From: Shewanella ulleungensis
Lineage (GTDB): Bacteria > Pseudomonadota > Gammaproteobacteria > Enterobacterales > Shewanellaceae
Assembly (NCBI RefSeq): GCF_014648315.1
Contig: NZ_BMQW01000001.1
Span: 372,001 to 436,000, forward strand
Length of the DNA: 64,000 nucleotides
Direction: 5' to 3'
The translations under genes and the position numbers were made by a program. The notes under the pieces are model-generated. The model was not told the DNA's origin. It did not search any database and worked only from the letters and a program-made list of their open reading frames with translations. Below, one piece after another: positions 1 through 9,708 of this stretch. Positions within the stretch are counted from its first letter, which is position 1; every line of letters begins with the position of its first letter.

Positions 1-1
1 G

Positions 2-403
2 GTGAAAAAAATTGAAATTGGCTTAGGGGCGTTATTAATATTGCTAATCAGTGCATGTTCATCTACCGACAAACCCGAACTAAAAGAAGTGATGCAAGTT
101 GAACAACAAAACCCTTTGAAGGTAAAGGATGCTCTAATTGCCACTTTGGTTAACGCGCCAAAACCACAAGTAGGGATGCTACAAGAAGACGTTAAAAATG
201 CTTTATCATCACATTCAGCTTTAATACTTCAGCAAAGTGAAACTCTTATTGTTGCACGGTTTAATACTAAAGATTCACAACTCGAATCGATATACGAATA
301 TTGTGACTTGGAATATCATTTTTCGTCGTTAAAGTTTGTACTTGGCCCTTATATTACAGGGGATTGTAGTTCAATCGTGATTGAAGCAACTAAAGTGGAT
401 TAA
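2..403 (+). CDS. Small predicted lipoprotein, function unknown
   Basis: I do not recognise this family. The 133-residue product starts with a short basic segment, a hydrophobic stretch and a lipobox ending ISAC at about residue 19, so it is probably a lipid-anchored envelope protein. The mature part is hydrophilic and has three further cysteines: two near residues 101 and 121 that could form a disulfide. The start is GTG at base 2; only one base lies before it, so the ribosome binding site cannot be seen and a longer start upstream is possible. It has no clear partner; the gene after it is on the opposite strand. Confidence 0.6.
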   Translation: MKKIEIGLGALLILLISACSSTDKPELKEVMQVEQQNPLKVKDALIATLVNAPKPQVGMLQEDVKNALSSHSALILQQSETLIVARFNTKDSQLESIYEYCDLEYHFSSLKFVLGPYITGDCSSIVIEATKVD

Positions 404-516
404 AATATCATCGGGTAGCTGAAGGTATTAGCGGTATAAGCCCCCAGCCACACTAACCCCTGCATGTTACTCTGCAAACGGCGGTTTACTCCTTATCAAG
501 GTTCAGGTGAGCTTCT

Positions 517-1413
517 TTATTCTAGGCTATCTCGCCATGTGGAAAGCGCGTTAATGTGGCTTGGGTAAATACCACAACATCCACCAATAATGCTTGCTCC
601 TAATTGATGCCAGCACTTGGCAAATTCCAGGTATTCGTCTTCAGAAACATGACGTAACGTTTGCAAGGTACCATTGGCTTGATGGCCAGATTTTATGGGT
701 GTAAAACTATTTGCAAAGACACCAATAGCAAGCGTTTTATTTTGTTGCGCGAATACCTGCACCACATCCTTAATGGCTTGCTCAATAACCTCAGGTATCG
801 AACAGTTAAACAAGATACCTGTAGCATTCGTTGCCAACAATACCGCAACAGCATCGGTGAGCAATTCCCCAGAACGTAGCCGAATCGGCTGGTCAACTTC
901 ATCAATCAGAGTATAAGCGAAATAACAGGGCTTATCGGTATTGGCTAGCACCTTAGCAATGACCTCTGCTTCAGCAATACTGGCAATCGTTTCAGCAAGC
1001 CAGATATCTGCCTGCTTATCCTGAGCATTAAACAAGGTAGAACAGAACTCTAATGCCCGCTCGGCCTCAAATAACTCTGGACGATAAGAACCGAAGACTG
1101 GTGGTATTGAGCCAGCAACAAGCACCTGTCGTTGAGACTGAGTGACAACCTCACGTGCAATATCTGCCGCTTTTTCAGCAAGTTTTGCACCTTGCTCTGC
1201 ATACAGCGCTTCACCTAAATGAAAAGGGACACAGGCATAGCTATTGATCGTAATAATCTGTGCTCCAGCGTCGATAAAGCTTTGATGAGCTTGCGCTACG
1301 AATTGTGGCGACTCAATTAATGCCTGCGCACTCCAGAGTGGCTGAGAAAAAGGCGCGCCGATACGTTTGAGCTCACGCCCCATACCGCCGTCTAAAATTG
1401 TTAGTGTTGTCAT
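517..1413 (-). CDS. mmuM: Homocysteine S-methyltransferase
   Basis: Transfers a methyl group from S-methylmethionine (or S-adenosylmethionine) to homocysteine, making methionine, in the cytosol. The 298-residue protein opens with TLTILDGGMGREL, typical of the family, and carries the zinc-binding cysteines expected for it: one in ILFNCS in the second half and a CC pair in IIGGCCGIYP near the C terminus. The open frame runs further up to 1488, but the ATG at 1413 is preceded by CGGAAATC, which places a ribosome binding site correctly, and the family motif starts just after it. The gene stands alone, separated from the next gene by a terminator. Confidence 0.9.
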   Translation of the reverse strand: MTTLTILDGGMGRELKRIGAPFSQPLWSAQALIESPQFVAQAHQSFIDAGAQIITINSYACVPFHLGEALYAEQGAKLAEKAADIAREVVTQSQRQVLVAGSIPPVFGSYRPELFEAERALEFCSTLFNAQDKQADIWLAETIASIAEAEVIAKVLANTDKPCYFAYTLIDEVDQPIRLRSGELLTDAVAVLLATNATGILFNCSIPEVIEQAIKDVVQVFAQQNKTLAIGVFANSFTPIKSGHQANGTLQTLRHVSEDEYLEFAKCWHQLGASIIGGCCGIYPSHINALSTWRDSLE

Positions 1414-1564
1414 AATTGATTTCCGAACGACTAAATATCTACCCGTGTAATGGACTAATAAAACTAGAATGGCGCGTAAGTGCCCCATACATTAGGGATA
1501 GGCAGCGCAAAACAGCGTTCTTAGCCCTAAGTATATTCTTTTAACATGAGAAGGTGATAAAAAA

Positions 1565-1586
1565 GCCAGTCAGTTAACTGACTGGC
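1565..1586 (-). terminator. Intrinsic terminator after the M13 peptidase gene
   Basis: Perfect 22-base palindrome with arms GCCAGTCAGTT and AACTGACTGGC. It is flanked by A6 on the left and T6 on the right, so it can stop transcription in both directions; on the - strand it follows the peptidase stop codon by about 95 bases. Confidence 0.85.
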
Positions 1587-1681
1587 ATTTTTTGTGTCGG
1601 ATGCTTATTGCATCAAAACTGATTAGCGTACGGTTTAGGAATTAAATGTAAATCCTAACTCCTAATCTGTAATCAGTAAAA

Positions 1682-3757
1682 CTACCAAATACGCACGCGT
1701 TGATCTTCAGGTAAATACAACTTGTCACCTGGTTTAACGTCAAATGCTTTGTACCATGCATCGTGGTTACGTGGTGCTAATGCACGGTAACGACCAGGGG
1801 CATGGGTGCCTGCACGTAATTGGCTTAACATGCTTTGCTCAGTGCGTTTTTCTTTCCACACTTGTGCCCAAGCCATAAAGAAGCGTTGATCGCCTGTGGT
1901 ACCGTCAATAATAGGGGCTTCTTTACCGTTAAGGCTTAACTTGTAAGCATGGTATGCCATAGACAAACCACCCACGTCGCCAATGTTTTCGCCTAGGCTG
2001 TTACGGCCATTAACAAAGTTTTCTGGAAGAGGTTCGTATTGGCTGTACTGCTGAGCTAGCATATCTGCTTTAGCTTCAAAGGCTGCACGATCTGCGTCTG
2101 TCCACCAATTGCGTTGAATACCGTGAGCATCTGATTTAGAGCCTTGATCATCAAATCCGTGGCCCATTTCATGGCCAATGACCGCACCAATACTACCGTA
2201 GTTTACCGCTGCATCAGCATTTGGATCAAAAAATGGAGGCTGTAAAATCGCGGCAGGGAATACAATTTCGTTAAACGAGCTGTTGTAATACGCATTAACA
2301 AACTGTGGTGTCATGCCCCAACGATTACGGTCAGTTTTCTTAAGTTCGTTTGCAACGCTATCATCTTGAAAATACTGACGTAGCTGGGCAATGTTAGCCA
2401 CTAAGTCATCTTTTTTTAACGATAATCCATCGTATTTTTGCCATACATCTGGGTAACCAATTTTTGGTGTAAATGCTGCCAGTTTAGCGTGTGCGTTGAC
2501 TTTAGTTTCTTCGCCCATCCAATCTAAGCCATCAATACGCTGGCCCAAAGCTGTGCGTAGGTTTTCAACTAACTCAGCCATTTGATGTTTAGATGACTCA
2601 GGGAAATAGCGTTCTACGTATACTTTACCGATAGCAAAACCTAATGACTGGGTACCAGACATTTGTTCAACAGCGCGCTTCCAACGTGGACGAGGTTCTT
2701 CTTGGCCGTTTAATGTTTTACCAAAAAAAGCAAAGTTCTGATTAAAGATGTCTTCAGACAATAATTCTGCGTTGTTAGTGATGGTGTGGAATGTGAGGTA
2801 ATCTTTCCACACGGCAAGGTCGCTATTATTGACTAAACCGATCATGGCGTTAACCGGTTCTGGTTGCGAAATGTTTAACTGTGGTACTTGATAACCCGTT
2901 TGCTCAAAAAACAGATCCCAATTAAAACCAGGGTATGTTTTGGCTAAATCGCTGCGGCTGATTTGGTTTAAGGTTAGGTCGCGATCACGACGCTTTTCTC
3001 GTGGCCATTGACCTTCAGCAATTTGGGTTTCTAGGGCTAAAATGGCTTTAGCACGTTGTTGACCATCTTTAATGCCTGCATAAGTAAGCATAGTCGCAAT
3101 GTGTTCAACATAAGCATCACGAATAGTACTAAAACGTTCGCTGTCTTCTAAATAATATGAACGGTCAGGTAACCCTAGGCCACCAGCTCCGATAGTCATT
3201 TCATATTGGTCTGGGTCTAAACGGTTAAACCACATACCGCCGCCAATAGGAGACGATGCACCAGTGAGCCATGCTTGACCAAATACTTTTGTTAAATCAT
3301 CAGTATTCTTTATGTCGTTAATTTGATCTAACGTTGGTTGAATAGCCGTGATACCAAGCTTATTAATGGTGTCAGTGTCCATGTAGGCATGATAAAAGTC
3401 TGCAATGAGTTGCTCGTCTGCGGTGAGTTCAGTGCGGCTTGCAATATCATCGATGATTGCTTTAACTTGTTCTTCACTGCGCTCTGCTAAAACACTAAAT
3501 GCACCATAACGAGTTTTATCTGCTGGCATTTCAAAGTTATCGTACCAAGTACCACTGGTGTACATAAAGAAATCATCACCTGGTTTAATGGCTTCATTAC
3601 GTGCGGATAAATCAATACCAAAAGTACCTAACTCTGCTTTAGCTACAACAGGTTGTGCCGCTGGTGTACTTGCTTTTGCAGGAGGTGTTGGTTGTTCGCC
3701 GCCACAGGCTGTCAAAAGCGCTGCTGTTAATGCGATAGAAATTAAGGACTTTTTCAT
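1682..3757 (-). CDS. pepO: M13 family metallopeptidase (neprilysin-like), lipoprotein
   Basis: Zinc endopeptidase of the M13 (neprilysin/PepO) family, which cleaves oligopeptides; here predicted to be anchored in the envelope. The 691-residue protein has a lipobox LLTACGG near residue 18 and a short low-complexity linker rich in P and A. The zinc site is HEMGH at residues 529-533 with the third ligand and its partner in ENIGD at 590-594, and the C-terminal region ends with the usual PEDQRVRIW-like tail. The length fits the family. The ATG at 3757 is chosen because AAAGGAAA lies just before it and the signal peptide begins there; the open frame extends 27 codons upstream without a start signal. 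It is a single-gene unit. Confidence 0.93.
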   Translation of the reverse strand: MKKSLISIALTAALLTACGGEQPTPPAKASTPAAQPVVAKAELGTFGIDLSARNEAIKPGDDFFMYTSGTWYDNFEMPADKTRYGAFSVLAERSEEQVKAIIDDIASRTELTADEQLIADFYHAYMDTDTINKLGITAIQPTLDQINDIKNTDDLTKVFGQAWLTGASSPIGGGMWFNRLDPDQYEMTIGAGGLGLPDRSYYLEDSERFSTIRDAYVEHIATMLTYAGIKDGQQRAKAILALETQIAEGQWPREKRRDRDLTLNQISRSDLAKTYPGFNWDLFFEQTGYQVPQLNISQPEPVNAMIGLVNNSDLAVWKDYLTFHTITNNAELLSEDIFNQNFAFFGKTLNGQEEPRPRWKRAVEQMSGTQSLGFAIGKVYVERYFPESSKHQMAELVENLRTALGQRIDGLDWMGEETKVNAHAKLAAFTPKIGYPDVWQKYDGLSLKKDDLVANIAQLRQYFQDDSVANELKKTDRNRWGMTPQFVNAYYNSSFNEIVFPAAILQPPFFDPNADAAVNYGSIGAVIGHEMGHGFDDQGSKSDAHGIQRNWWTDADRAAFEAKADMLAQQYSQYEPLPENFVNGRNSLGENIGDVGGLSMAYHAYKLSLNGKEAPIIDGTTGDQRFFMAWAQVWKEKRTEQSMLSQLRAGTHAPGRYRALAPRNHDAWYKAFDVKPGDKLYLPEDQRVRIW

Positions 3758-3977
3758 TGTAATGGTATTTCCTTTTATATTTTTAATATGTTGTTTGCAG
3801 AACCATAATCTAAGAATGACAAAAAATGTCAATGTCAAAATTGTGAGTAAATATAAGCAAAACTTTATGAAAATAAGCTTAAAGGCAAGTTTAACGCCTA
3901 GTTAATACCCTCAGTAAGACAATGCGGCGAGCCTTAACCTGACTGATTTAGTTAAAAACATTGGGGAGAATTAGACT

Positions 3978-4604
3978 TTAAGACACATCTATATTGGCAT
4001 TGTTGGACAAAAAAGGACTGAATTTTGCGAGCTCCGCTGCATTATGTACTTCGAGCTTTTTGATGATTTTTGCTCTATGAACTTCAATGGTACGAAGCGA
4101 GACATAAAGTGTATCGGCCATCTGTTTATTGGTTTTACCTGCAATAAGTAACTGCAAAACCTGATTTTCTCTTTCAGTTAATGTGCTATATCGTTGTTGT
4201 AGCTGTATTGTTTCGTATTCATGACCACTGATAAGTAGGGCTTTTTCAATTGCTTGTACTAACTCTTTGCCTTTTACTGGTTTTTGAAAAAAATCACAGG
4301 CTCCTTGCCTAAATGCATTAACCGCCATTGGTAGATCGCCATGACCTGTGAGGAATATTATTCCAATAGGACTTTTAGCATTAACCAGTGTTTGTTGTAA
4401 TTGTTGTCCTGTAATGTCTGGCATATTACTGTCGACAATTAAGCAGGCTGCAAGTGATGTATCTATGTTTTTTAAAAAGTGTTCTGCACTATCAAAAATC
4501 TGTAAATCATAACCGTATTGCAATAGCATAAATTGCATTGAGTCGAGTATCGCTAAGTCGTCATCGACCATATAAAGACGCTGTGTATTGGGCATATTAG
4601 TCAC
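3978..4604 (-). CDS. thsR: Response regulator, FixJ/TtrR/ThsR type
   Basis: DNA-binding partner of the sensor kinase encoded divergently next door. Residues about 8-125 form a receiver domain (acid pair VDDD near residue 13, phosphoacceptor Asp in LIVDSNMPD, conserved Lys in FFQKPVKG); residues about 140-200 form a LuxR-type helix-turn-helix (LTERENQVLQLLIAGKTNKQ). Linked to PhsABC genes, this matches the ThsSR thiosulfate-sensing pair known from Shewanella; TtrR is the closest alternative name. Two starts are possible, GTG at 4604 or ATG at 4595; neither has a strong ribosome binding site. It is transcribed away from the kinase gene, with 139 bases between them. Confidence 0.82.
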   Translation of the reverse strand: MTNMPNTQRLYMVDDDLAILDSMQFMLLQYGYDLQIFDSAEHFLKNIDTSLAACLIVDSNMPDITGQQLQQTLVNAKSPIGIIFLTGHGDLPMAVNAFRQGACDFFQKPVKGKELVQAIEKALLISGHEYETIQLQQRYSTLTERENQVLQLLIAGKTNKQMADTLYVSLRTIEVHRAKIIKKLEVHNAAELAKFSPFLSNNANIDVS

Positions 4605-4743
4605 TTGAATAGTATGTTACTTCTTAGTGTAATCATTACTCACTTTTGAGCAAATTGTTACTTAGGATTTGTGCGACATGCAACTTTATTTGCTTAAATA
4701 GTCATTTAGAATACCTTAACTTGCTGCAAATGATGGGCCTCTA

Positions 4744-6627
4744 ATGCGTTTATATATAACATTGTTTTTGACCTTGTTTCTGCCATTAGTTGGGTGCAGT
4801 TTACATGTCTATGCAAGCCCAACACCGAATGAACATTCAAATAAGGTAATAACATTAAACGATAGCGACACAGTGCATTATCGTGTGGCTGTGTTGGCAA
4901 ATTATGGCGTGACAAAAAGTATACAGCGTTGGCAGCCTTTGATGGATTACTTAACTTCAACTGTACCCTCAGCCAGTTTTGAAGTTGTACCGCTTGATTT
5001 TACTCAAATGAATGAACAGTTAATTAACGGTCAAGTACAGTTTGTTGTCACCAATCCGGGCCATTATTTTAATATGAGTGGTGACTTTCCAATTTCATGG
5101 TTAGCCACAATGAAAAGTAATCAACATGGCGGTAATACTTTTGCTATTGGTGCCACAATTATCGTTAGGCAAGATAGTGACTTATATACATTAGAAGATT
5201 TAGCCGGGCATAGTGTTGTTGCAAGCGATCCCAATGCTTTGGGGGGGTATCAAGCTGCCATGGGGTTAATAAACTCGATGGAATATTCTACTGATGACTT
5301 TTTTACCAAGGTTTCCTTTCTTGGATTTCCTTTAGAGCCTTTAATCTATCAAGTTCGCGATCATAATGCAGACATTGCGATTACGCCTTTTTGTACCTTC
5401 GAGCAGATGGTTGAGCAAGGGTATATCAACGCCGCTGATTTTAGAGTAATCAATGACATCACACCTGACGGTTATGATTGCGCTGTGAGTACCCATTTGT
5501 ATCCTAATTGGTCTTTTGCCTCATCAGATACGGTCCCATTAACGGTTAGAACTAACATCACCCGTGCATTATTTTCTATTAGTGAGTCTGATCCTATTTC
5601 GGTCATTGGTCAAAATAGTGGTTGGGCGGCGCCAATAAGCCAATTTGAAGTCATCAAGTTATTTAAAGCGTTAGATCTACACTCTCGTAAAGAGCCTCTA
5701 TATTTACAGCTTTGGCAATGGATTAAGATAAATCAGCAGTGGGGGTTTGGTCTTATTGGTTTATTTATAATGGCCACCATTTATCATTTATGGCTCGAGT
5801 ACCGTTTTATAAGAAAAAGTGAGAATTTACTGGCCGCAGAACGTCAGTTAAAAGCCAAAGCGTTACAACTTGAACGATTACAAAGCGCGGCTATATTGGG
5901 CGAAATAGGTGCAGGTTTAGCTCATGAACTAAATCAACCTATTGCTGCAATCACGCAATACAGCGAAGGAGGGATGTTAGAACAGGCGAAACATTATGGT
6001 GAAGACTCTGTTCAATATCAGCTGCTCGGTAAAATATTGCGGCAATCAAATCGAGCCGGTGAAATTGTGCATCGGATAAGAAGTTTACTACAACGTAAAG
6101 ATACTCAAAGTACAGACTTTGATGTTTGTGAACAAATTAACTTGTGCCTAGAGTTATTAACTCATGAGTTTTTAAGTCAAAAAATTGTGGTAGAAAGCCG
6201 ACTAAACAGCAGTGAACTGCTGTTAAAAGGCGATAAAGTGGGTTTTTGCCAAGTTGTTATTAACGTATTAAAGAATGCGATTGATGCTCTTGCGGAAACA
6301 AACCCATTACAGCATGGATTAAAGAAAATTTTAATTGAGTTAAGAGTCGTCAATGGCCATTTACAGTTGAAAATCTATGATAATGGCATTGGCCTTACGT
6401 GTTCCAACGAAGATTTTAAAACAACCTTTTTCTCTACCAAAGAAAATGGCTTAGGGCTTGGTTTGGCTATTTGTAATGACGTCATTATGAAATTTGGTGG
6501 CCAAATCAGTTTAGCAAAATGCGAAAATGACCCAAGCGCCCCATGGCAAACAGGCTGTCGGGTATTAATCGATATTCCCTTTAACATTCCCCAAGAGTCC
6601 TATCTTAGCGATCCTAAATACATTTAA
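4744..6627 (+). CDS. thsS: Sensor histidine kinase with PhnD-like periplasmic domain (ThsS/TtrS-like)
   Basis: Membrane sensor that probably detects thiosulfate (or tetrathionate) and phosphorylates the neighbouring regulator. In order: signal peptide (residues 1-25), a periplasmic PhnD-type substrate-binding domain (about 45-300, YRVAVLANYGV at its start), one membrane segment (about 333-350, GFGLIGLFIMATIYHLW), a HisKA domain with phosphoacceptor His394 in AHELNQP, and a HATPase domain (N box NVLKNAIDAL, G box ENGLGLGLAI). This is the TtrS/ThsS architecture. The substrate is inferred from the neighbouring PhsABC-type reductase: the catalytic subunit is about 760 residues, well short of TtrA of tetrathionate reductase. 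Confidence 0.82.
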   Translation: MRLYITLFLTLFLPLVGCSLHVYASPTPNEHSNKVITLNDSDTVHYRVAVLANYGVTKSIQRWQPLMDYLTSTVPSASFEVVPLDFTQMNEQLINGQVQFVVTNPGHYFNMSGDFPISWLATMKSNQHGGNTFAIGATIIVRQDSDLYTLEDLAGHSVVASDPNALGGYQAAMGLINSMEYSTDDFFTKVSFLGFPLEPLIYQVRDHNADIAITPFCTFEQMVEQGYINAADFRVINDITPDGYDCAVSTHLYPNWSFASSDTVPLTVRTNITRALFSISESDPISVIGQNSGWAAPISQFEVIKLFKALDLHSRKEPLYLQLWQWIKINQQWGFGLIGLFIMATIYHLWLEYRFIRKSENLLAAERQLKAKALQLERLQSAAILGEIGAGLAHELNQPIAAITQYSEGGMLEQAKHYGEDSVQYQLLGKILRQSNRAGEIVHRIRSLLQRKDTQSTDFDVCEQINLCLELLTHEFLSQKIVVESRLNSSELLLKGDKVGFCQVVINVLKNAIDALAETNPLQHGLKKILIELRVVNGHLQLKIYDNGIGLTCSNEDFKTTFFSTKENGLGLGLAICNDVIMKFGGQISLAKCENDPSAPWQTGCRVLIDIPFNIPQESYLSDPKYI

Positions 6628-6679
6628 CTTGATGTTTTGAGTGTTTAAACCGTGATGCCTATCAAATGATTATGTGCAA

Positions 6680-6693
6680 TGTGGTTTACCACA
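6680..6693. promoter_or_regulatory. Inverted repeat upstream of phsA, candidate ThsR site
   Basis: TGTGGT-TT-ACCACA, two exact 6-base arms, about 135 bases before the phsA start in the only sizeable non-coding gap next to the two-component genes. Assignment to ThsR is inference from position alone. Confidence 0.3.
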
Positions 6694-6825
6694 ATACCCG
6701 TAACAATATTAAGGGTTAACAATGTACTTAGCGATGGAGCTTAGTGTGATGTTTAATCCTTAAGCCCCGTTAAATCAAAGTTAACCGTAATAACGTTAAG
6801 CTTCGCCAAGGTGAAGGGGGCAATT

Positions 6826-9108
6826 ATGATTCAGTTAAATCGGCGTCATTTTTTAAAGGGAGCAGGGGCCAGTGGTGCGACTTGTGCGCTGGCAAGTTTA
6901 TTACCTGGTTCGCTAGCCGCAATAGAGAAACAACCTCTTAAAGGGATTGCTTCTGAAGTGGCCAGTATTTGCGAAATGTGCTCGACACGCTGTCCAATTA
7001 AGGCACGTATTGTCGATGGCAAAAATGTGTTTATTAGCGGTAATAAAGAAGCTAAATCTTTTGGCGGTAAAGTTTGTGCTCGTGGTGGTGCAGGCCATAG
7101 CTTGTTATACGATCCACAACGAATTGTTAAACCGCTTAAACGTGCGGGTGAACGTGGTGAAGGTAAATGGACCGAAATTAGTTGGGATGATGCTTATCAA
7201 TTTATCGCCGACAAACTCAATACCATTAAACAGCAACATGGTGCAGAAAGTGTCGCGTTTTCTTCTAAATCAGGTTCATTGGACGGTCATGTATTTCACT
7301 TAGCTGCAGCATTTGGTACGCCAAACACCTTCACGCATGCTTCAACGTGTCCTGGCGCTTATGAAGTAGCGGCTAAAGCCATGTTTGGCACAAAGATGAA
7401 GCGCGACCTAGGCAATTCTGAATACATCATAAACTTTGGTCACAATATCTATGAAGGCATCAACATGTCTGAAACCAGAGGCATGATGCAAGCTCAAATG
7501 GATAAAGGAGCAAAATTAGTTGTATTTGAACCTCGTTTTTCTGTTGTCGCTGACAAAGCCGATGAATGGCACGCTATTCGCCCTGGGACTGATGTGTCAG
7601 TTGCATTGGCATTATGCCATGTACTGATTTATGACAATTTGTATGACAGTAAATTTGTTGAACAATTTGTTGTCGGTTTTGATGAGTTTGCAGCTGAAGT
7701 TAAACAATATACCCCAGAGTGGGCTGAAAGTGTTTCTGATGTTTCTGCGACTGCCATTCGACGTATTGCGCACGAATACGCTAGTCATGCACCACATGCC
7801 GTTGTTGATTTTGGTCATCGGGCGACTTTTACCCCAGAAGAATTTGACATGCGCCGTGCAATTTATGCTGCCAATATTTTAATTGGTAACATAGAGCGCA
7901 AAGGTGGCATATACATGGGCCAAAAAGCCTCTGGATACAACAAATTTGCCGGTGAAGCAGTAGCCCCTGAATTATCGACACCGGGTGTTGAAGGCATGCC
8001 TAAAATTTCTGCGATGCGGATTGATCAGGTCGAAAAACAATACAAATTAATGTGGTCTTCAGGTGGTGTGTATCAGACCATCATCGATGCAACTCTAGAG
8101 GCTAAACCATATCAGCTCAAAGCCTGGATTATGAGTCGTACTAACCCCATGCAAACGCTAACAGACAGAGCTAAAGTCGAAAAAACGCTTAAAGCAATGG
8201 AGTTAGTTGTGTGCTGCGATTTGTACATCAGTGAAACAGCAGCGTATGCCGACATTATTTTACCTGAGTCGACCTATCTTGAACGTGATGAGGAAATTGC
8301 TGATAAGTCGGGTAAAAACCCTGCTTATTATGTGCGTCAACGTGCGGTGGAAACCATTGGTAATACCCGTCCAAGCTGGCAAATCTTTAAAGAACTAGGC
8401 CATGCGCTAGGGCTTGAGAAGTTTTACCCATGGGAAAATATCGAAACGTTACAACTCATGCAGGTTAATCGTGATCATAGCCTATTAGCACACATCAAAA
8501 AAATGGGTTATGTCAGTTATGGCAAGCCATTGATGCTACGTGAACCGAGTATGGTTGCAGAATTTATTAACTCATATCCTAATGCTAGACATGCTGATCA
8601 TGATGGCAGTTATGCATCGGCCATGACATTTAAAACGCCGAGTGGAAAAATAGAGTTAACTTCTGCGCAAGTTGAAGAGATGGCTCCAGGAAGAGGTGTA
8701 ATTAAGCATCGCCCTGTGCAACTTAAGCAAGCCGACGAATTGTATTTTATTCAAGGCAAAGTGGCCGTTCATACCAACGGTGCAACTCATAACATTCCTT
8801 TATTGGCTAACTTGATGTCTGACAATGCTATTTGGATCCATCCAATTACGGCAGGTCGTTTAAATATCCACAGTGGTGATGCCATTCAATTAACCAGCAG
8901 CGTTGGTAGTGAAGAAGGGACCGCGTTAGTCACTCCCGGTATTCGTCAGGACACAGTATTTGCCTATATGGGCTTTGGCTCTAAAAACAAAGAGTTGGTT
9001 CGTGCAACCGGAAAAGGTATTCATTGCGGCAATTTATTACCTAATGCGAGTGCGCCAGTTTGTGGCATGACTATACATACTACCGGCGTGAAGTTGGCAA
9101 AAATTTAG
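6826..9108 (+). CDS. phsA: Thiosulfate/polysulfide reductase catalytic subunit, molybdopterin-type
   Basis: Catalytic subunit that reduces thiosulfate (to sulfide and sulfite) or polysulfide at a molybdenum bis-MGD centre in the periplasm. A twin-arginine signal NRRHFLKG begins at residue 5, so it is exported folded. Cys49, Cys52, Cys56 and Cys84 bind a 4Fe-4S cluster, and Cys175 in STCPGAY is the expected molybdenum ligand, as in PhsA/PsrA. The 760-residue length fits PhsA/PsrA, not TtrA. Start ATG at 6826 follows AAGGGGG by five bases; the GTG at 6811 has no such site. It is first in phsABC, 27 bases before phsB. Whether sulfur, thiosulfate or both are used cannot be told from sequence. Confidence 0.9.
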   Translation: MIQLNRRHFLKGAGASGATCALASLLPGSLAAIEKQPLKGIASEVASICEMCSTRCPIKARIVDGKNVFISGNKEAKSFGGKVCARGGAGHSLLYDPQRIVKPLKRAGERGEGKWTEISWDDAYQFIADKLNTIKQQHGAESVAFSSKSGSLDGHVFHLAAAFGTPNTFTHASTCPGAYEVAAKAMFGTKMKRDLGNSEYIINFGHNIYEGINMSETRGMMQAQMDKGAKLVVFEPRFSVVADKADEWHAIRPGTDVSVALALCHVLIYDNLYDSKFVEQFVVGFDEFAAEVKQYTPEWAESVSDVSATAIRRIAHEYASHAPHAVVDFGHRATFTPEEFDMRRAIYAANILIGNIERKGGIYMGQKASGYNKFAGEAVAPELSTPGVEGMPKISAMRIDQVEKQYKLMWSSGGVYQTIIDATLEAKPYQLKAWIMSRTNPMQTLTDRAKVEKTLKAMELVVCCDLYISETAAYADIILPESTYLERDEEIADKSGKNPAYYVRQRAVETIGNTRPSWQIFKELGHALGLEKFYPWENIETLQLMQVNRDHSLLAHIKKMGYVSYGKPLMLREPSMVAEFINSYPNARHADHDGSYASAMTFKTPSGKIELTSAQVEEMAPGRGVIKHRPVQLKQADELYFIQGKVAVHTNGATHNIPLLANLMSDNAIWIHPITAGRLNIHSGDAIQLTSSVGSEEGTALVTPGIRQDTVFAYMGFGSKNKELVRATGKGIHCGNLLPNASAPVCGMTIHTTGVKLAKI

Positions 9109-9135
9109 CCGTAACTAATTGATTTGGAGTCTCCT

Positions 9136-9708
9136 ATGAATAAACGATATGTCATGGTGCATGACGAAAACAAATGCATCGGCTGCCAAGCATGTAATGT
9201 AGCCTGTCGTAGTGAAAATGATGTACCAGAAGGGGTAACCCGTCTGCAAGTTCGAGTTGAGGGGCCATTTGGTGAAGCGCCAAATCTTCACTTTAAATAT
9301 CATCGAGTGTCATGTCAGCAATGTGAAGATGCGCCATGTGTCACTGTGTGCCCTACAGGTGCGGCATACATAGATGAAAATGGCTTAGTGTCTATCCATA
9401 ACGATAAGTGTATCGGTTGTATGTATTGTGTCGCGGCGTGTCCTTACAAAGTCCGCTTCATTAATCCCATCACTAAAGCGGCTGATAAGTGTAATTTCTG
9501 TAAAGACACACGTTTAGCACGAGGTGAGCAACCTGCATGTGTGACGGTATGTCCAACCGACGCATTATATTTTGGCGATGCTAACGACAGTAATAGCGAC
9601 GTCGCCAAGTTACTCAATACTAAAGTGACCTATCAAGATAAAACCCATTTAGGCACTAAACCTAGGGTTTACCGTGTTCCTACTAAACGTGGAGGGATTC
9701 AATCATGA
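9136..9708 (+). CDS. phsB: Thiosulfate/polysulfide reductase iron-sulfur subunit
   Basis: Electron-transfer subunit that passes electrons from the membrane subunit to PhsA. The 190-residue protein carries four cysteine groups for four 4Fe-4S clusters: CIGCQACNVAC, CQQCEDAPCVTVCP, CIGCMYCVAACP and CNFC...CVTVCP. It has no signal peptide and is expected to be carried out with PhsA. The ATG at 9136 sits seven bases after GGAG; an in-frame TTG at 9124 overlaps that site and is unlikely. The stop overlaps the phsC start (ATGA), so the two are translationally coupled. Confidence 0.92.
   Translation: MNKRYVMVHDENKCIGCQACNVACRSENDVPEGVTRLQVRVEGPFGEAPNLHFKYHRVSCQQCEDAPCVTVCPTGAAYIDENGLVSIHNDKCIGCMYCVAACPYKVRFINPITKAADKCNFCKDTRLARGEQPACVTVCPTDALYFGDANDSNSDVAKLLNTKVTYQDKTHLGTKPRVYRVPTKRGGIQS

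Noticed and set aside
404..516. Possible riboswitch or small RNA in the gap before mmuM
   Set aside because: It lies downstream of the mmuM stop and contains no conserved riboswitch core that I can recognise.
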